Of a stretch of 64,000 nucleotides of DNA, positions 19,900-28,170 are shown piece by piece (position 1 is the stretch's first letter; each line of letters starts with the position of its first letter). Both the position numbers and the translations under genes were made by a program. Source of the DNA: Arthrobacter sp. OV608 (lineage in GTDB: Bacteria > Actinomycetota > Actinomycetes > Actinomycetales > Micrococcaceae); assembly GCA_900110595.1 (NCBI GenBank), contig FOEZ01000001.1:434001-498000 (forward strand), given 5' to 3'. Below the pieces are notes generated by a model. That model saw only the letters and a list, made by a program, of their open reading frames with translations, did no database searches and was not told the origin of the DNA.

Positions 19900-20775
19900 A
19901 TGACAGCCCAGCACCCTGAACCGGTACAGCACGCTGATCCGGTACAGCTCACTGCTCCAGTACAACCCTCTGATCCAGTACAGCCTGAAACGGTACCGCA
20001 GCCTCCGCTACAGCCGGCTCCCATAGCGGCACTGTCCATCCGCGGGCTGGCCAAGCGCTTCGGGCAGAAGATCGCCGTGGACGGCATCAGCCTGGACGTG
20101 CCGGCCGGTTCCTTCTTCGGGATCGTGGGCCCGAACGGCGCCGGCAAGACCACCACGCTTTCGATGGCCACGGGGCTCCTCCGCCCTGACTTCGGCACAG
20201 CTGTGGTCCACGGGGTTGACGTTTGGGCCCGGCCGCTGGAGGCCAAGCGGCTGATGGGCATCCTGCCCGACGGCGTGAGGCTGTTCGACCGGCTCACCGG
20301 TGAGCAGCTGGTCACCTATGCGGGGCTGCTGCGGGGCATGGACAAGGACGTGGTGGCCAGCCGCGTGGGGGAACTGCTCACAGCCCTGGACCTGGCCCAG
20401 GACGCGGGCACGCTGGTGGTGGACTACTCCGCCGGCATGACCAAAAAGATTGCCCTGGCTTCGGCGCTGATCCATGCTCCCCGGCTGCTGGTGCTGGACG
20501 AACCTTTTGAAGCAGTGGACCCGGTCTCGGCGGCCAATATCCGCTCCATCCTGGACAGCTACGTGGCCTCGGGCGGGACAGTGATTGTCTCCAGCCACGT
20601 GATGGACCTGGTGCAGCGCATGTGCGACCACGTTGCCGTGGTGTCCGCCGGGCGGCTTTTGGCCGCGGGCACCGTGGACGAGGTCCGGGCCGGGGCCTCG
20701 CTGGAGGACCGCTTTGTCCAACTGGTGGGCGGGCGCAGCCATACGGAAGGGCTGGAATGGTTGCGCACCTTCTAA
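19900..20775 (+). CDS. ABC transporter ATP-binding protein
   Basis: 291 aa ATPase of a two-gene exporter. After a repetitive N-terminus (residues 5-34) come Walker A GPNGAGKTTT, the signature region in the variant form YSAGMTKKIALASAL, Walker B LLVLDEPFEAVD and the switch histidine in SSHVMDL. The signature resembles drug or antibiotic-type exporters. Its 3' end overlaps the permease gene by 19 bases, which fixes it as the partner. The substrate is unknown. Confidence 0.9.
   Translation: MTAQHPEPVQHADPVQLTAPVQPSDPVQPETVPQPPLQPAPIAALSIRGLAKRFGQKIAVDGISLDVPAGSFFGIVGPNGAGKTTTLSMATGLLRPDFGTAVVHGVDVWARPLEAKRLMGILPDGVRLFDRLTGEQLVTYAGLLRGMDKDVVASRVGELLTALDLAQDAGTLVVDYSAGMTKKIALASALIHAPRLLVLDEPFEAVDPVSAANIRSILDSYVASGGTVIVSSHVMDLVQRMCDHVAVVSAGRLLAAGTVDEVRAGASLEDRFVQLVGGRSHTEGLEWLRTF
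19912..20001 (+). repeat. Five 18-bp coding repeats in the ABC ATPase gene
   Basis: Five in-frame 18-base units encode HPEPVQ, HADPVQ, LTAPVQ, PSDPVQ and PETVPQ. The hexapeptide is Pro/Gln-rich and precedes the ATPase core. It looks like a slippage-derived disordered tail. Confidence 0.8.
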
Positions 20776-22328
20776 GGCTCAAACTCACGCTGCTGCGCAA
20801 CGGCCTGCGGCGCAGCCCCTGGCAGCTGGTGGGCATTGCGTTTGCCGGACTGTATGCACTGGGCGTGGTGGCCACGCTGGTGGTGGTGCTGGTGCTGCTC
20901 CGCCGCGCCGAACCCGAACTCGTGCAAACCGCCGTGGTGCTTGGCGGCGCAGCTGCCATCCTGGGCTGGGGCATCATTCCCGTGGTTGCTTCGGCCACGG
21001 ACATGACGCTCGATCCTGCCCGCTTCACCACCTTTGCCATTCCCATGAAACAGATGCTGGCAGGGCTGGCACTCGGCGGGCTGATCGGAATTCCCGGGCT
21101 GGCCACCACCCTGGTGGCATTGGCCACTGTAGTCAGCTGGTCCCGCGGCGTTCTGCCCGCGGTCGCAGCCCTCGTGGGAGCAGTGCTGGGAGTACTGACC
21201 TGCATTGTGCTCTCCAAGGTGGTCACCACAGCAACCGCGAGCCTCGCCGCATCCCGGCGCTTCAAGGACGTCAGTGCCATCGCGTTTATGGTGCCCCTGG
21301 TCCTCCTGGGTCCCATCGTGGCGGGAGTCAGCCGCGGAATCTCCGCCTCTGCAGGCTTCCTGCCCGAGTTTGCCCAGGCAATGTCCTGGACTCCGCTGGG
21401 TGCCCCCTGGGCTATCGCCGGGGATCTCGAAGCAGGCCAACCGGGAGCGGCCGCCCTGAAGCTCCTGATATCCGTTGCGGTCTTGGCCGGACTCACCTGG
21501 TGCTGGAAGCTGCTGCTGGAGCGGGCACTGGTCAGTCCGCCGTATTCGGGCAGCGGCAAGCGCAAGGGCGGAAAGCTGGGCCTGTTCGGTCTCCTGCCGG
21601 CTGTTCCTGCCGGCGCCGTGATGGCCCGGTCCCTCACGTACTGGATCCGCGACCCCCGCTACTCCGGCTCACTCATCGTGGTACCGCTGCTCCCGGTGGT
21701 GCTGGTGTTCCAGGGCAGCCAGACCGGCGACTTCAGCACGCTTGCCCTCCTGGCACCCCTGACGGCGTTTATCCTCGCCTGGTCCATCTCCGCCGATGTC
21801 TCCTATGACAACACCGCCTTCGCACTGCACCTTGCCAGCGGCGTCCGGGGCGTGCACGACAGGCTGGGCCGGGCGCTCGCCTGCCTGGCCTTCGCCCTGC
21901 CTGTTGTCCTGGCGTTCGCCATTGGCCACGCTGCATTCGCCGGGGAGTGGGCTTCCCTTCCGGCCCAGCTGGGGTTGAGCCTTGGGATCCTCCTGACGGG
22001 GCTGGGACTGTCTTCCGTGGTGTCGGCCCGCTACACGGTGGCCGTTCCGCTGCCGGGGGACAGCCCCTTCAAGAAGCCGCCCGGAAACGTGGGCCAGACC
22101 CTCGCAGTGCAGTTCGCCGGGATGGGGATCCTCTTTGTCCTGGTCCTGCCCGAGGCGGCGCTGCTGATCGCCCAGCTGGTCACGGGCAACAGTCTCTTTG
22201 GCTGGCTCAACCTGGCTGTGGGGCTCCTGCTGGGGCTTGCGCTTCTTGTCACTGGCGTGAGGCTTGGCGGGAAATGGCTGGACGCCCGCGGGCCGGAGCT
22301 GCTGGCCCAGGTCACGGTCAACCGCTGA
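20757..22328 (+). CDS. ABC transporter permease
   Basis: 523 aa with about twelve hydrophobic segments spread over the whole length and no soluble domain, so it is a full-length fused permease for the upstream ATPase. It begins MVAHLLRLKLTLLRNGLRRSPWQ and overlaps the ATPase gene by 19 bases. The longer open frame upstream is the ATPase gene in another frame. No motif reveals the substrate. Confidence 0.82.
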   Translation: MVAHLLRLKLTLLRNGLRRSPWQLVGIAFAGLYALGVVATLVVVLVLLRRAEPELVQTAVVLGGAAAILGWGIIPVVASATDMTLDPARFTTFAIPMKQMLAGLALGGLIGIPGLATTLVALATVVSWSRGVLPAVAALVGAVLGVLTCIVLSKVVTTATASLAASRRFKDVSAIAFMVPLVLLGPIVAGVSRGISASAGFLPEFAQAMSWTPLGAPWAIAGDLEAGQPGAAALKLLISVAVLAGLTWCWKLLLERALVSPPYSGSGKRKGGKLGLFGLLPAVPAGAVMARSLTYWIRDPRYSGSLIVVPLLPVVLVFQGSQTGDFSTLALLAPLTAFILAWSISADVSYDNTAFALHLASGVRGVHDRLGRALACLAFALPVVLAFAIGHAAFAGEWASLPAQLGLSLGILLTGLGLSSVVSARYTVAVPLPGDSPFKKPPGNVGQTLAVQFAGMGILFVLVLPEAALLIAQLVTGNSLFGWLNLAVGLLLGLALLVTGVRLGGKWLDARGPELLAQVTVNR

Positions 22329-22349
22329 AAAGGCCCTGGAAGGAAGAAG

Positions 22350-23132
22350 ATGGAAGTCGTTATCCTCAACGGCAGCAAACAGATCGGCAAGCTGGCAGCT
22401 GACGCCATCGGGGAACTGCTCCGGCACAAGCCGGACGCTGTCCTCGGCCTTGCCACCGGATCCTCGCCGTTGCCCATCTACGATGAACTGGCCGGCCGCC
22501 ACGAGCGCGATGGCCTGGACTTCAGCCGGGCGCACGGGTTTGCCCTGGACGAATACGTTGGACTGCCCGCCGGCCACCCGGAATCCTACCGCGAGGTGAT
22601 CCGGCGCGAGTTCACCAACCGGGTGAACATCGCCCCGGAGAACGTCCACGGCCCGGACGGCACGGCCGCCGACATTCCCGCTGCCTGCCAGGCGTACGAG
22701 GACTCCATCGCTGCAGCGGGCGGCATCGACCTGCAGCTGCTGGGCGTGGGCACCGACGGCCACATCGGATTCAACGAGCCCGGATCCTCCTTCGCCTCCC
22801 GCACCCGGATCAAGAGCCTCATCGAACAGACACGCCGGGACAACGCCCGTTTCTTTAACAGCCTGGCCGAAGTCCCACACCATGTCCTCACCCAGGGGCT
22901 GGGCACCATCATGGAGGCCAGGCATGTGATCCTGGTGGCAACGGGGGCACAAAAGGCGCAGGCAGTGCGGGAATTCGTTGAAGGGCCGGTGGCTGCCATC
23001 TGCCCGGCATCGGTGCTGCAGTTCCATCCCCACGCCACCGTCCTGCTGGACGAGGCAGCCGCCTCGGCCCTGAAACTGGCGGATTTCTACCGCCACACCT
23101 ACGACAACAAACCGGCCTGGCAGGGCCTCTGA
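22350..23132 (+). CDS. nagB: Glucosamine-6-phosphate deaminase
   Basis: 260 aa. Converts glucosamine 6-phosphate to fructose 6-phosphate and ammonia, linking amino-sugar catabolism to glycolysis. Visible motifs are LGLATGSSPLPIYDEL (phosphate loop), GFALDEYVGLPAGHPESY (catalytic Asp), and GVGTDGHIGFNEPGSSF with the active-site His. The ribosome site GGAAGGAAGAAG is strong. It stands 21 bases after the permease and may be co-transcribed. No nagA is nearby. Confidence 0.95.
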   Translation: MEVVILNGSKQIGKLAADAIGELLRHKPDAVLGLATGSSPLPIYDELAGRHERDGLDFSRAHGFALDEYVGLPAGHPESYREVIRREFTNRVNIAPENVHGPDGTAADIPAACQAYEDSIAAAGGIDLQLLGVGTDGHIGFNEPGSSFASRTRIKSLIEQTRRDNARFFNSLAEVPHHVLTQGLGTIMEARHVILVATGAQKAQAVREFVEGPVAAICPASVLQFHPHATVLLDEAAASALKLADFYRHTYDNKPAWQGL

Positions 23133-23237
23133 CCGCAGACCGGCGGGCAGGGTGACCGGGAGGAAAGCACGACGGCGGCAGGTCCCCGGCGGCGCGGCCG
23201 GAGCCTCCGGCGTCGAACGTCCAGTTGCCGGAACGGC

Positions 23238-23250
23238 TAAGATGGATCGC
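23238..23250 (+). promoter_or_regulatory. Leaderless-type promoter of the DUF3039 gene
   Basis: TAAGAT (23238-23243) ends seven bases before ATG 23251. This chooses the middle of three in-frame ATGs (23242, 23251, 23260). Confidence 0.65.
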
Positions 23251-23583
23251 ATGACTAGCATGACGGACCCTCTCGACAACGACCCGATGCGTGAGCTTTC
23301 CGGGGCTGGATCGTCCACAGCCACCATTGAGCGCGAGGAACTGCGCCAGGAAGTGGAGCCCGGGGACCGGGAGCGCTTTTCGCACTATGTGCGCAAGGAA
23401 AAGATCATGGAGTCCGCGCTGACCGGGGAGCCTGTTATTGCCCTGTGCGGCAAGGTGTGGACGCCGGGCCGGGATCCGCAGAAGTTCCCGGTGTGCCCCA
23501 TGTGCAAAGAGGTCTATGACGGCCTCCGCCCGGGCAACGACGGCGGCAAGGGTCCCGGAGGGGACTCAGGCAACAACAAGTAG
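23251..23583 (+). CDS. DUF3039 protein with zinc-ribbon-like cysteines
   Basis: 110 aa. An acidic N-terminal half (IEREELRQEVEPGDRERFSHYVRKEKIMESAL) is followed by ALCGKVWTPGRDP and VCPMCKEVYDGL, giving C-x(18-20)-CxxC, a likely metal knuckle. The Gly/Asn-rich tail is disordered. It matches DUF3039, which is restricted to Actinobacteria. Its stop TAG overlaps the GTG of the helicase gene, so the two are probably coupled. Function unknown. Confidence 0.8.
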   Translation: MTSMTDPLDNDPMRELSGAGSSTATIEREELRQEVEPGDRERFSHYVRKEKIMESALTGEPVIALCGKVWTPGRDPQKFPVCPMCKEVYDGLRPGNDGGKGPGGDSGNNK

Positions 23584-25367
23584 TGACGGAGACGCTCTTT
23601 GGCGGCCCCACCCTGCCTCCGGCTTATCCGGAACGTGCAGCCTGGGGAACCGCCCCGAAACTCCGTGCCTGGCAGCAGGAAGCCCTGGACCTCTACCTGA
23701 GGGCGAGTCCGCGGGATTTCCTCGCGGTGGCTACTCCCGGCGCCGGTAAAACCACCTTCGCGCTGCGGATCGCCTCCACGCTCATAGACTCCGGTGCCGT
23801 AAACCGGGTGACCATTGTGGCGCCTACCGACCACCTGAAGCGCCAGTGGGCGGACGCGGCAGCCAAGGTCGGCATCGCCATCGACCCCAACTTCAAGAAC
23901 TCCGACGGCCAGCACGGCCGCGGCTTCATCGGTGTCGCCGTCACATATGCCCAGGTGGCCAGCAAACCCCTGCTGCACAGGGCCAAGACGGAGGCGGTGC
24001 GGACCCTGGTGATCCTGGACGAAATCCACCACGGCGGTGAGGCCCTTTCCTGGGGCGACGGGCTCCGCGAGGCCTTCGACCCCGCGGTCCGGCGGCTGTC
24101 CCTGACCGGAACCCCGTTCCGCTCCGACACCTCGCCCATCCCGTTTGTGGAGTATGCGCAGGACCGGGACGGCATCCGCCGCTCCAAGGCTGACTACACC
24201 TACGGCTACGGCAACGCCCTGCGGGACCACGTGGTCCGTCCGGTGATGTTTATGGCCTACTCCGGGCAGATGCGCTGGCGCACCAGTGCCGGCGAGGAAA
24301 TGGCTGCCTCGCTCGGCGAAGCCGCAGTCACGAAGGACATTACGTCCCACGCCTGGCGCACGGCGCTGAATCCGGCCGGCGAGTGGATTCCTGCCGTTCT
24401 GGCCGGTGCAGACAAGCGGCTCAGTGAAGTGCGGCGTACCGTGCCCGACGCCGGCGGCCTGGTCATCGCCACCGACCACGAGGACGCGCGGGCCTACGCC
24501 GGGCAGCTGAAAAGGATCACGGGGCAGTCGCCCACCGTCATTCTGTCCGATGATGCGAAGGCCTCCAGCAAGATCGAGGAGTTTTCGGCCGGGGACCAGC
24601 GCTGGATGGTGGCCGTCCGCATGGTGTCCGAAGGCGTGGACGTTCCGCGCCTTTCTGTCGGCGTCTATGCCACATCCACGTCCACCCCGCTGTTTTTCGC
24701 CCAGGCCGTGGGCCGCTTCGTGCGTGCCCGCAAAAGGGGCGAGACGGCGTCGGTCTTCCTGCCGTCGGTCCCGCAGCTGATGGCTCTGGCCAACTCCATG
24801 GAAATGGAACGCGACCACGCCCTGGACCGGCCGGAGAAGGAGGACGGGGACGGGCTCTTCAACCCCGAAGACTCGCTCATGGACGAGGCCAACCGCGAGG
24901 AGAAGGCCTCCGACAGCCTGACCAAGGGCAAATTCGAGGCACTGGACTCCCAGGCGTCCTTCGACCGTGTGCTGTTCGACGGCGGCGAGTTCGGAACCGG
25001 CGGCGAGGTTGGCTCCGAGGACGAACTGGACTTCCTGGGCATTCCCGGGCTGCTGGATGCCGAACAGGTGGGCACCCTCCTGCGGCAGCGCCAGCATGAA
25101 CAGCTCAACCGCAAGAACCGGAAGGCTCCTGCGGCAGCTGCGCAGGCTCCGGCGCCGGCTGTCCCGGACCACAGGCTGCTGATGGACCTCCGGAACGAGC
25201 TGGCCAAAAACGTGGCCGCTTGGTCAGCCCGGACCGGTACACCGCACGGTGTGGTGCATACCAAACTGCGCACGGTGTGCGGCGGTCCGCCCGTGGCCCA
25301 GGCGAATGAGGAACAGCTGCAGTCACGCTTGCGGAAGCTCCAGGACTGGTTCGTCGGCAGGAAATGA
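23583..25367 (+). CDS. Superfamily 2 DEAD/DEAH-box helicase
   Basis: 594 aa. The Q/N-terminal region RAWQQEALDLYL and Walker A TPGAGKTT (P-loop residues 53-57), Walker B DEIHHGG (from residue 146), motif III LTGTPFRSD and the C-terminal motif VI QAVGRFVRARKRGE are present. RADH-like restriction-enzyme-R subunit homology is likely, but there is no nuclease or methylase domain and no restriction genes are adjacent. The C-terminal 200 residues are acidic and lack motifs. An ATP-dependent nucleic acid translocase of unknown duty. Confidence 0.88.
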   Translation: MTETLFGGPTLPPAYPERAAWGTAPKLRAWQQEALDLYLRASPRDFLAVATPGAGKTTFALRIASTLIDSGAVNRVTIVAPTDHLKRQWADAAAKVGIAIDPNFKNSDGQHGRGFIGVAVTYAQVASKPLLHRAKTEAVRTLVILDEIHHGGEALSWGDGLREAFDPAVRRLSLTGTPFRSDTSPIPFVEYAQDRDGIRRSKADYTYGYGNALRDHVVRPVMFMAYSGQMRWRTSAGEEMAASLGEAAVTKDITSHAWRTALNPAGEWIPAVLAGADKRLSEVRRTVPDAGGLVIATDHEDARAYAGQLKRITGQSPTVILSDDAKASSKIEEFSAGDQRWMVAVRMVSEGVDVPRLSVGVYATSTSTPLFFAQAVGRFVRARKRGETASVFLPSVPQLMALANSMEMERDHALDRPEKEDGDGLFNPEDSLMDEANREEKASDSLTKGKFEALDSQASFDRVLFDGGEFGTGGEVGSEDELDFLGIPGLLDAEQVGTLLRQRQHEQLNRKNRKAPAAAAQAPAPAVPDHRLLMDLRNELAKNVAAWSARTGTPHGVVHTKLRTVCGGPPVAQANEEQLQSRLRKLQDWFVGRK

Positions 25368-25382
25368 CAGTGTTTGGCGAAC

Positions 25383-25415
25383 GAAGAGGCCCGGTGCACA
25401 GCACCGGGCCTCTTC
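25383..25415. terminator. Bidirectional terminator between helicase and pncA
   Basis: A perfect 15-bp stem (25383-25397 with 25401-25415), loop ACA, GC core GGCCCGGTGC, followed by TTCTGTTGTT. It lies between convergent genes. Confidence 0.88.
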
Positions 25416-25456
25416 TGTTGTTACTGTTCCTTAGCTGCATCTGCAGCCGCGGGCGG

Positions 25457-26095
25457 TCAGGCGACGTCCACGCCGCCGAGTTCCAGTTCTGTGACGGTTT
25501 CCTCCAGGTCATCGGCAATCCCGGCGGTGAGGGAGCGGATGACGGTGACGGAGTAGCCCGCCTGCACGGCGTCCAGCGAGGTGGCCTTGACGCAATAGTC
25601 CGTGGCGATGCCCACCACCACAACATCCTCGACGTCGTTGCTCTGCAGCCAGTCGTCCAGGCCGATCGCGTCTTCGTCCGGGGCGAACCGGTCAGCGTCG
25701 CCGGAACCGGGCAGCGCGCCCGGCTGCCGCTCACCGGTGGGAACGGCGTCCTCAGGGGCCAGCAGCCCCTCGAAACCGGAGTAGGCGGCGGCGAACTGCC
25801 CTTTCTGGAAATAGGCCTCGATGTATTCGGTGTCCAGGTCCGGGTGAAGCTCGGCTCCGCGGGTCCCGGCAACGCAGTGCGGCGGCCAGCTGTCAACGAA
25901 GTCAGGGGTTTCGGAGAAGTGGCCGCCGGGATTGATGTGCCAGTCCTGGGTGGCCACGATGTGGTCGAACTCGTTGTGGTGCGCGTCCACGTATTCGCTG
26001 ATGGCGCCGGCCACATCCGCGCCGCCGGCAACGGCCAGGGAGCCGCCTTCGCAGAAGTCGTTCTGGACGTCGACGATGATCAGGGCCCGGGACAT
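25457..26095 (-). CDS. pncA: Nicotinamidase, isochorismatase family
   Basis: 212 aa. Hydrolyses nicotinamide to nicotinate in the NAD salvage route, and would activate pyrazinamide in mycobacteria. The catalytic Asp is in IIVDVQNDF, the metal ligands are in TQDWHINPGGHFSE, the Lys is near EYIEAYFQKG and the nucleophile Cys in IATDYCVKAT. Its ATG overlaps the TGA of pncB by one base, so the product is made from the same transcript as the next enzyme of the pathway. Confidence 0.93.
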   Translation of the reverse strand: MSRALIIVDVQNDFCEGGSLAVAGGADVAGAISEYVDAHHNEFDHIVATQDWHINPGGHFSETPDFVDSWPPHCVAGTRGAELHPDLDTEYIEAYFQKGQFAAAYSGFEGLLAPEDAVPTGERQPGALPGSGDADRFAPDEDAIGLDDWLQSNDVEDVVVVGIATDYCVKATSLDAVQAGYSVTVIRSLTAGIADDLEETVTELELGGVDVA

Positions 26096-27423
26096 CAGTT
26101 CTCCTCGTAATTGGTGGGAATAGCTGCTTCCCCGCGCTGGAGGCGGTTGACCACGGCGGGCAGTTCGGCCATGGTTTCGGCGTGCCGGCGGCGGGCACGG
26201 ACCACGCCTTCATGGCCGGTCCAGCCCGGCATCAGTTCGCCGTTCTTCATGAACTGCTGCAGCAGCGTGCGGTCGTTGCCGTCGTCCTCCGGCCGGTGGC
26301 CCACGCCCACGACCTCGGCGGTGGCAATGCCCCGCTCGTCCAGTTTCCGCAGGGCGTACTTCCGGCCGCCCACGCTGGCCTTGTTCTTGGCGGCCTTGGC
26401 CACGGAAACGAAGTCTCCGTCGCCGTCCGTTCGGCTGACCAGCTTGTAGACCATGCTGGCGGTCGGTGCTCCGGACCCCGTCACCAGAGAAGTGCCCACC
26501 CCATAGGAATCCACCGGTGCGGACTGAAGCGCGGCAATCGCGAACTCGTCCAGGTCCGAGGTGACCACGATCTTGGTGTTCTCATTGCCCAACTGGTCCA
26601 AAAGCTGGCGCACCCACTGGGCCTGCGCCACGAGGTCGCCCGAATCAAGCCGCACGGCGCCAAGGCGTGGACCGGCAAGGTCCACGGCCGTACGCACGGC
26701 TGTTTCGACGTCGTACGTGTCTACCAGGAGGGACGTGCCCTCCCCAAGGGAGGCAATCTGTGCCTCGAAAGCATCCCGCTCCGTATCGTGCAGGAGGGTG
26801 AACGAGTGGGCGGCGGTGCCCACAGTCTTAACCCCGTAGCGGATGCCCGCCTCGAGATTGGACGTGCTGTCGAACCCGGCAATGATGGCCGCCCTCGCGG
26901 ACGCGGTGGCCGCCTCCTCGTGCGTGCGCCGGGAACCCATTTCGATGCACGGGCGGCCGCCGGCAGCACTGACCATCCGGGACGCGGCGGAGGCGATGGC
27001 GCTGTCGTGGTTGAGGACCGAGAGCAGGTAGGTCTCCAGCATGCAGGCCTCGGCGAAGGTGGACTCAACAATGAGGATGGGGGAGTACGGGAAGTAGGCC
27101 TCGCCCTCCGGGTAGCCCCAGATATCACCGGAGAAACGGTAGGACGCCAGGTACTCCAGCGTTTCCTCGTTCACCACGTTGGTGCGGGCCAGGAAGTCCA
27201 GTTCCGCCTCCCCGAACCGGAAGTTCGCGATGCCCTCCAGCAGCCGGCCGGTGCCTGCCACGATGCCGTACCGCCGGCCGTCCGGGAGCCGCCGGGCAAA
27301 GGCCTCAAAGACGGACTTCCGGTGCGCGGCGCCCGAATGCAGGGACGCCTGCAGCATGGTCAGCTCGTAATGGTCTGTGTAAAAGGACGTGCGGGGATGG
27401 TCCCAGCCGGCTGAGGTGCTCAC
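26095..27423 (-). CDS. pncB: Nicotinate phosphoribosyltransferase
   Basis: 442 aa. Joins nicotinate to PRPP, giving nicotinate mononucleotide, the step after PncA. The N-terminus STSAGWDHPRTSFYTDHYEL, the central GSRRTHEEAA, VRLDSGDL and VTSDLDEFAI are the type II PRTase signatures. The start GTG 27423 is fixed by a -10 TAGAGT seven bases upstream. The frame stays open through the upstream 59-bp repeat array, which is a property of the array and is not part of the protein. Confidence 0.94.
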   Translation of the reverse strand: MSTSAGWDHPRTSFYTDHYELTMLQASLHSGAAHRKSVFEAFARRLPDGRRYGIVAGTGRLLEGIANFRFGEAELDFLARTNVVNEETLEYLASYRFSGDIWGYPEGEAYFPYSPILIVESTFAEACMLETYLLSVLNHDSAIASAASRMVSAAGGRPCIEMGSRRTHEEAATASARAAIIAGFDSTSNLEAGIRYGVKTVGTAAHSFTLLHDTERDAFEAQIASLGEGTSLLVDTYDVETAVRTAVDLAGPRLGAVRLDSGDLVAQAQWVRQLLDQLGNENTKIVVTSDLDEFAIAALQSAPVDSYGVGTSLVTGSGAPTASMVYKLVSRTDGDGDFVSVAKAAKNKASVGGRKYALRKLDERGIATAEVVGVGHRPEDDGNDRTLLQQFMKNGELMPGWTGHEGVVRARRRHAETMAELPAVVNRLQRGEAAIPTNYEEN

Positions 27424-27436
27424 GAAAGTCACTCTA
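27424..27436 (-). promoter_or_regulatory. Leaderless-type promoter of pncB-pncA
   Basis: On the minus strand TAGAGT (plus 27431-27436) ends seven bases before GTG 27423. The -35 region falls inside the first 59-bp repeat, which begins only five bases further upstream. Confidence 0.7.
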
Positions 27437-27440
27437 GTCC

Positions 27441-27735
27441 CCACCGGCTCCCACGTCTCGCTTCGCTTCGCCGCGGGCCCCTCGCCGGTGTGGGCCCTCC
27501 CACCGGCTCCCACGTCTCGCTTCGCTTCGCCGCGGGCCCCTCGCCGGTGTGGGCCCTCCCACCGGCTCCCACGTCTCGCTTCGCTTCGCCGCGGGCCCCT
27601 CGCCGGTGTGGGCCCTCCCACCGGCTCCCACGTCTCGCTTCGCTTCGCCGCGGGCCCCTCGCCGGTGTGGGCCCTCCCACCGGCTCCCACGTCTCGCTTC
27701 GCTTCGCCGCGGGCCCCTCGCCGGCGTGGGCCCAC
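27441..27735. repeat. Five-copy 59-bp tandem array between pncB and clpS
   Basis: Units begin at 27441, 27500, 27559, 27618 and 27677. The first four appear identical and the fifth diverges only near its end. Each unit starts CCACCGGCTCCCACGTCTCG, contains a CTTCG microrepeat and CCGCGGGCCCC, and ends with GCCGGTGTGGGCCCTC. The segments CCCACCGGC and GCCGGTGTGG can pair with one bulged T, within a unit or across the unit junction (loop of about five bases). 59 is not a multiple of three, and the array is open in several frames, so long spurious ORFs cross it. There are no spacers, so it is not CRISPR. Confidence 0.95.
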
Positions 27736-27765
27736 CCGGAATGGGGCCATCCGGCGTGGGTCCAT
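27721..27765. repeat. Three 15-bp degenerate repeats before clpS
   Basis: CCGGCGTGGGCCCAC, CCGGAATGGGGCCAT and CCGGCGTGGGTCCAT follow each other exactly (27721-27735, 27736-27750, 27751-27765). The first overlaps the end of the fifth 59-bp unit. They end ten bases before the clpS -10 element and thus occupy its -35 region. Confidence 0.8.
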
Positions 27766-27774
27766 CCTCCCCCT

Positions 27775-27786
27775 TAGAATGGACAG
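27775..27786 (+). promoter_or_regulatory. Leaderless-type promoter of clpS
   Basis: TAGAAT (27775-27780) ends six bases before ATG 27787. Confidence 0.7.
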
Positions 27787-28170
27787 ATGACCTTAAGCGT
27801 TGCGCTCGGCCCTGATACCCAAGAGGGCACCCGGACCGGCACAGAGGAGTCCACCGGCTTCCTGGCCGCACCGGACATCCCCTGGAACCTGGTGATCTGG
27901 AATGATCCCGTAAACCTCATGAGCTACGTCAGCTATGTTTTCCAAAGCTACTTCGGCTATTCCGAGACCAAAGCGAACAAGCTCATGATGGAGGTCCACA
28001 AAAAGGGCCGCTCGATTGTTGCCAACGGCAGCAAGGAACAGGTCGAGCGCCACGCGGTGGCCATGCACGGTTTCGGGCTGTGGGCCACCGTGGAGAAGGC
28101 CAGCGGCGGACCGGGCGGCAATTCAGGCAAGTCCGGCGGGTCCGGCCAGGGTAAGGGAAAACGTGGCTAA
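27787..28170 (+). CDS. clpS: ATP-dependent Clp protease adaptor
   Basis: 127 aa. Delivers N-degron substrates to ClpC/ClpA. The core (about residues 30-105) shows the NDPVNLMSYVSYVFQSYFGY segment that forms the N-degron pocket, the KANKLMMEVHKKGRSIVANG segment and ERHAVAMHGFGLWATVEK. Gly/Ser/Lys-rich tail. It overlaps the DUF2017 gene by eight bases. The clpS-DUF2017-murI order is conserved in Actinobacteria. Confidence 0.93.
   Translation: MTLSVALGPDTQEGTRTGTEESTGFLAAPDIPWNLVIWNDPVNLMSYVSYVFQSYFGYSETKANKLMMEVHKKGRSIVANGSKEQVERHAVAMHGFGLWATVEKASGGPGGNSGKSGGSGQGKGKRG

Noticed and set aside
23583..25367. Part of a restriction-modification or defence system because of the type III/R-like helicase
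   Set aside because: No methyltransferase, nuclease or specificity gene is adjacent. The neighbours are nagB, DUF3039 and NAD salvage genes.
27441..27735. CRISPR array
   Set aside because: The units are directly adjacent without variable spacers, and no cas gene is in the window.
27434..27871. Long open frames on both strands through the 59-bp array, giving repetitive Arg/Gly/Pro-rich peptides
   Set aside because: They result from a stop-free GC-rich repeat read in several frames. The unit length is not a multiple of three, and no ribosome site or conserved domain supports them.
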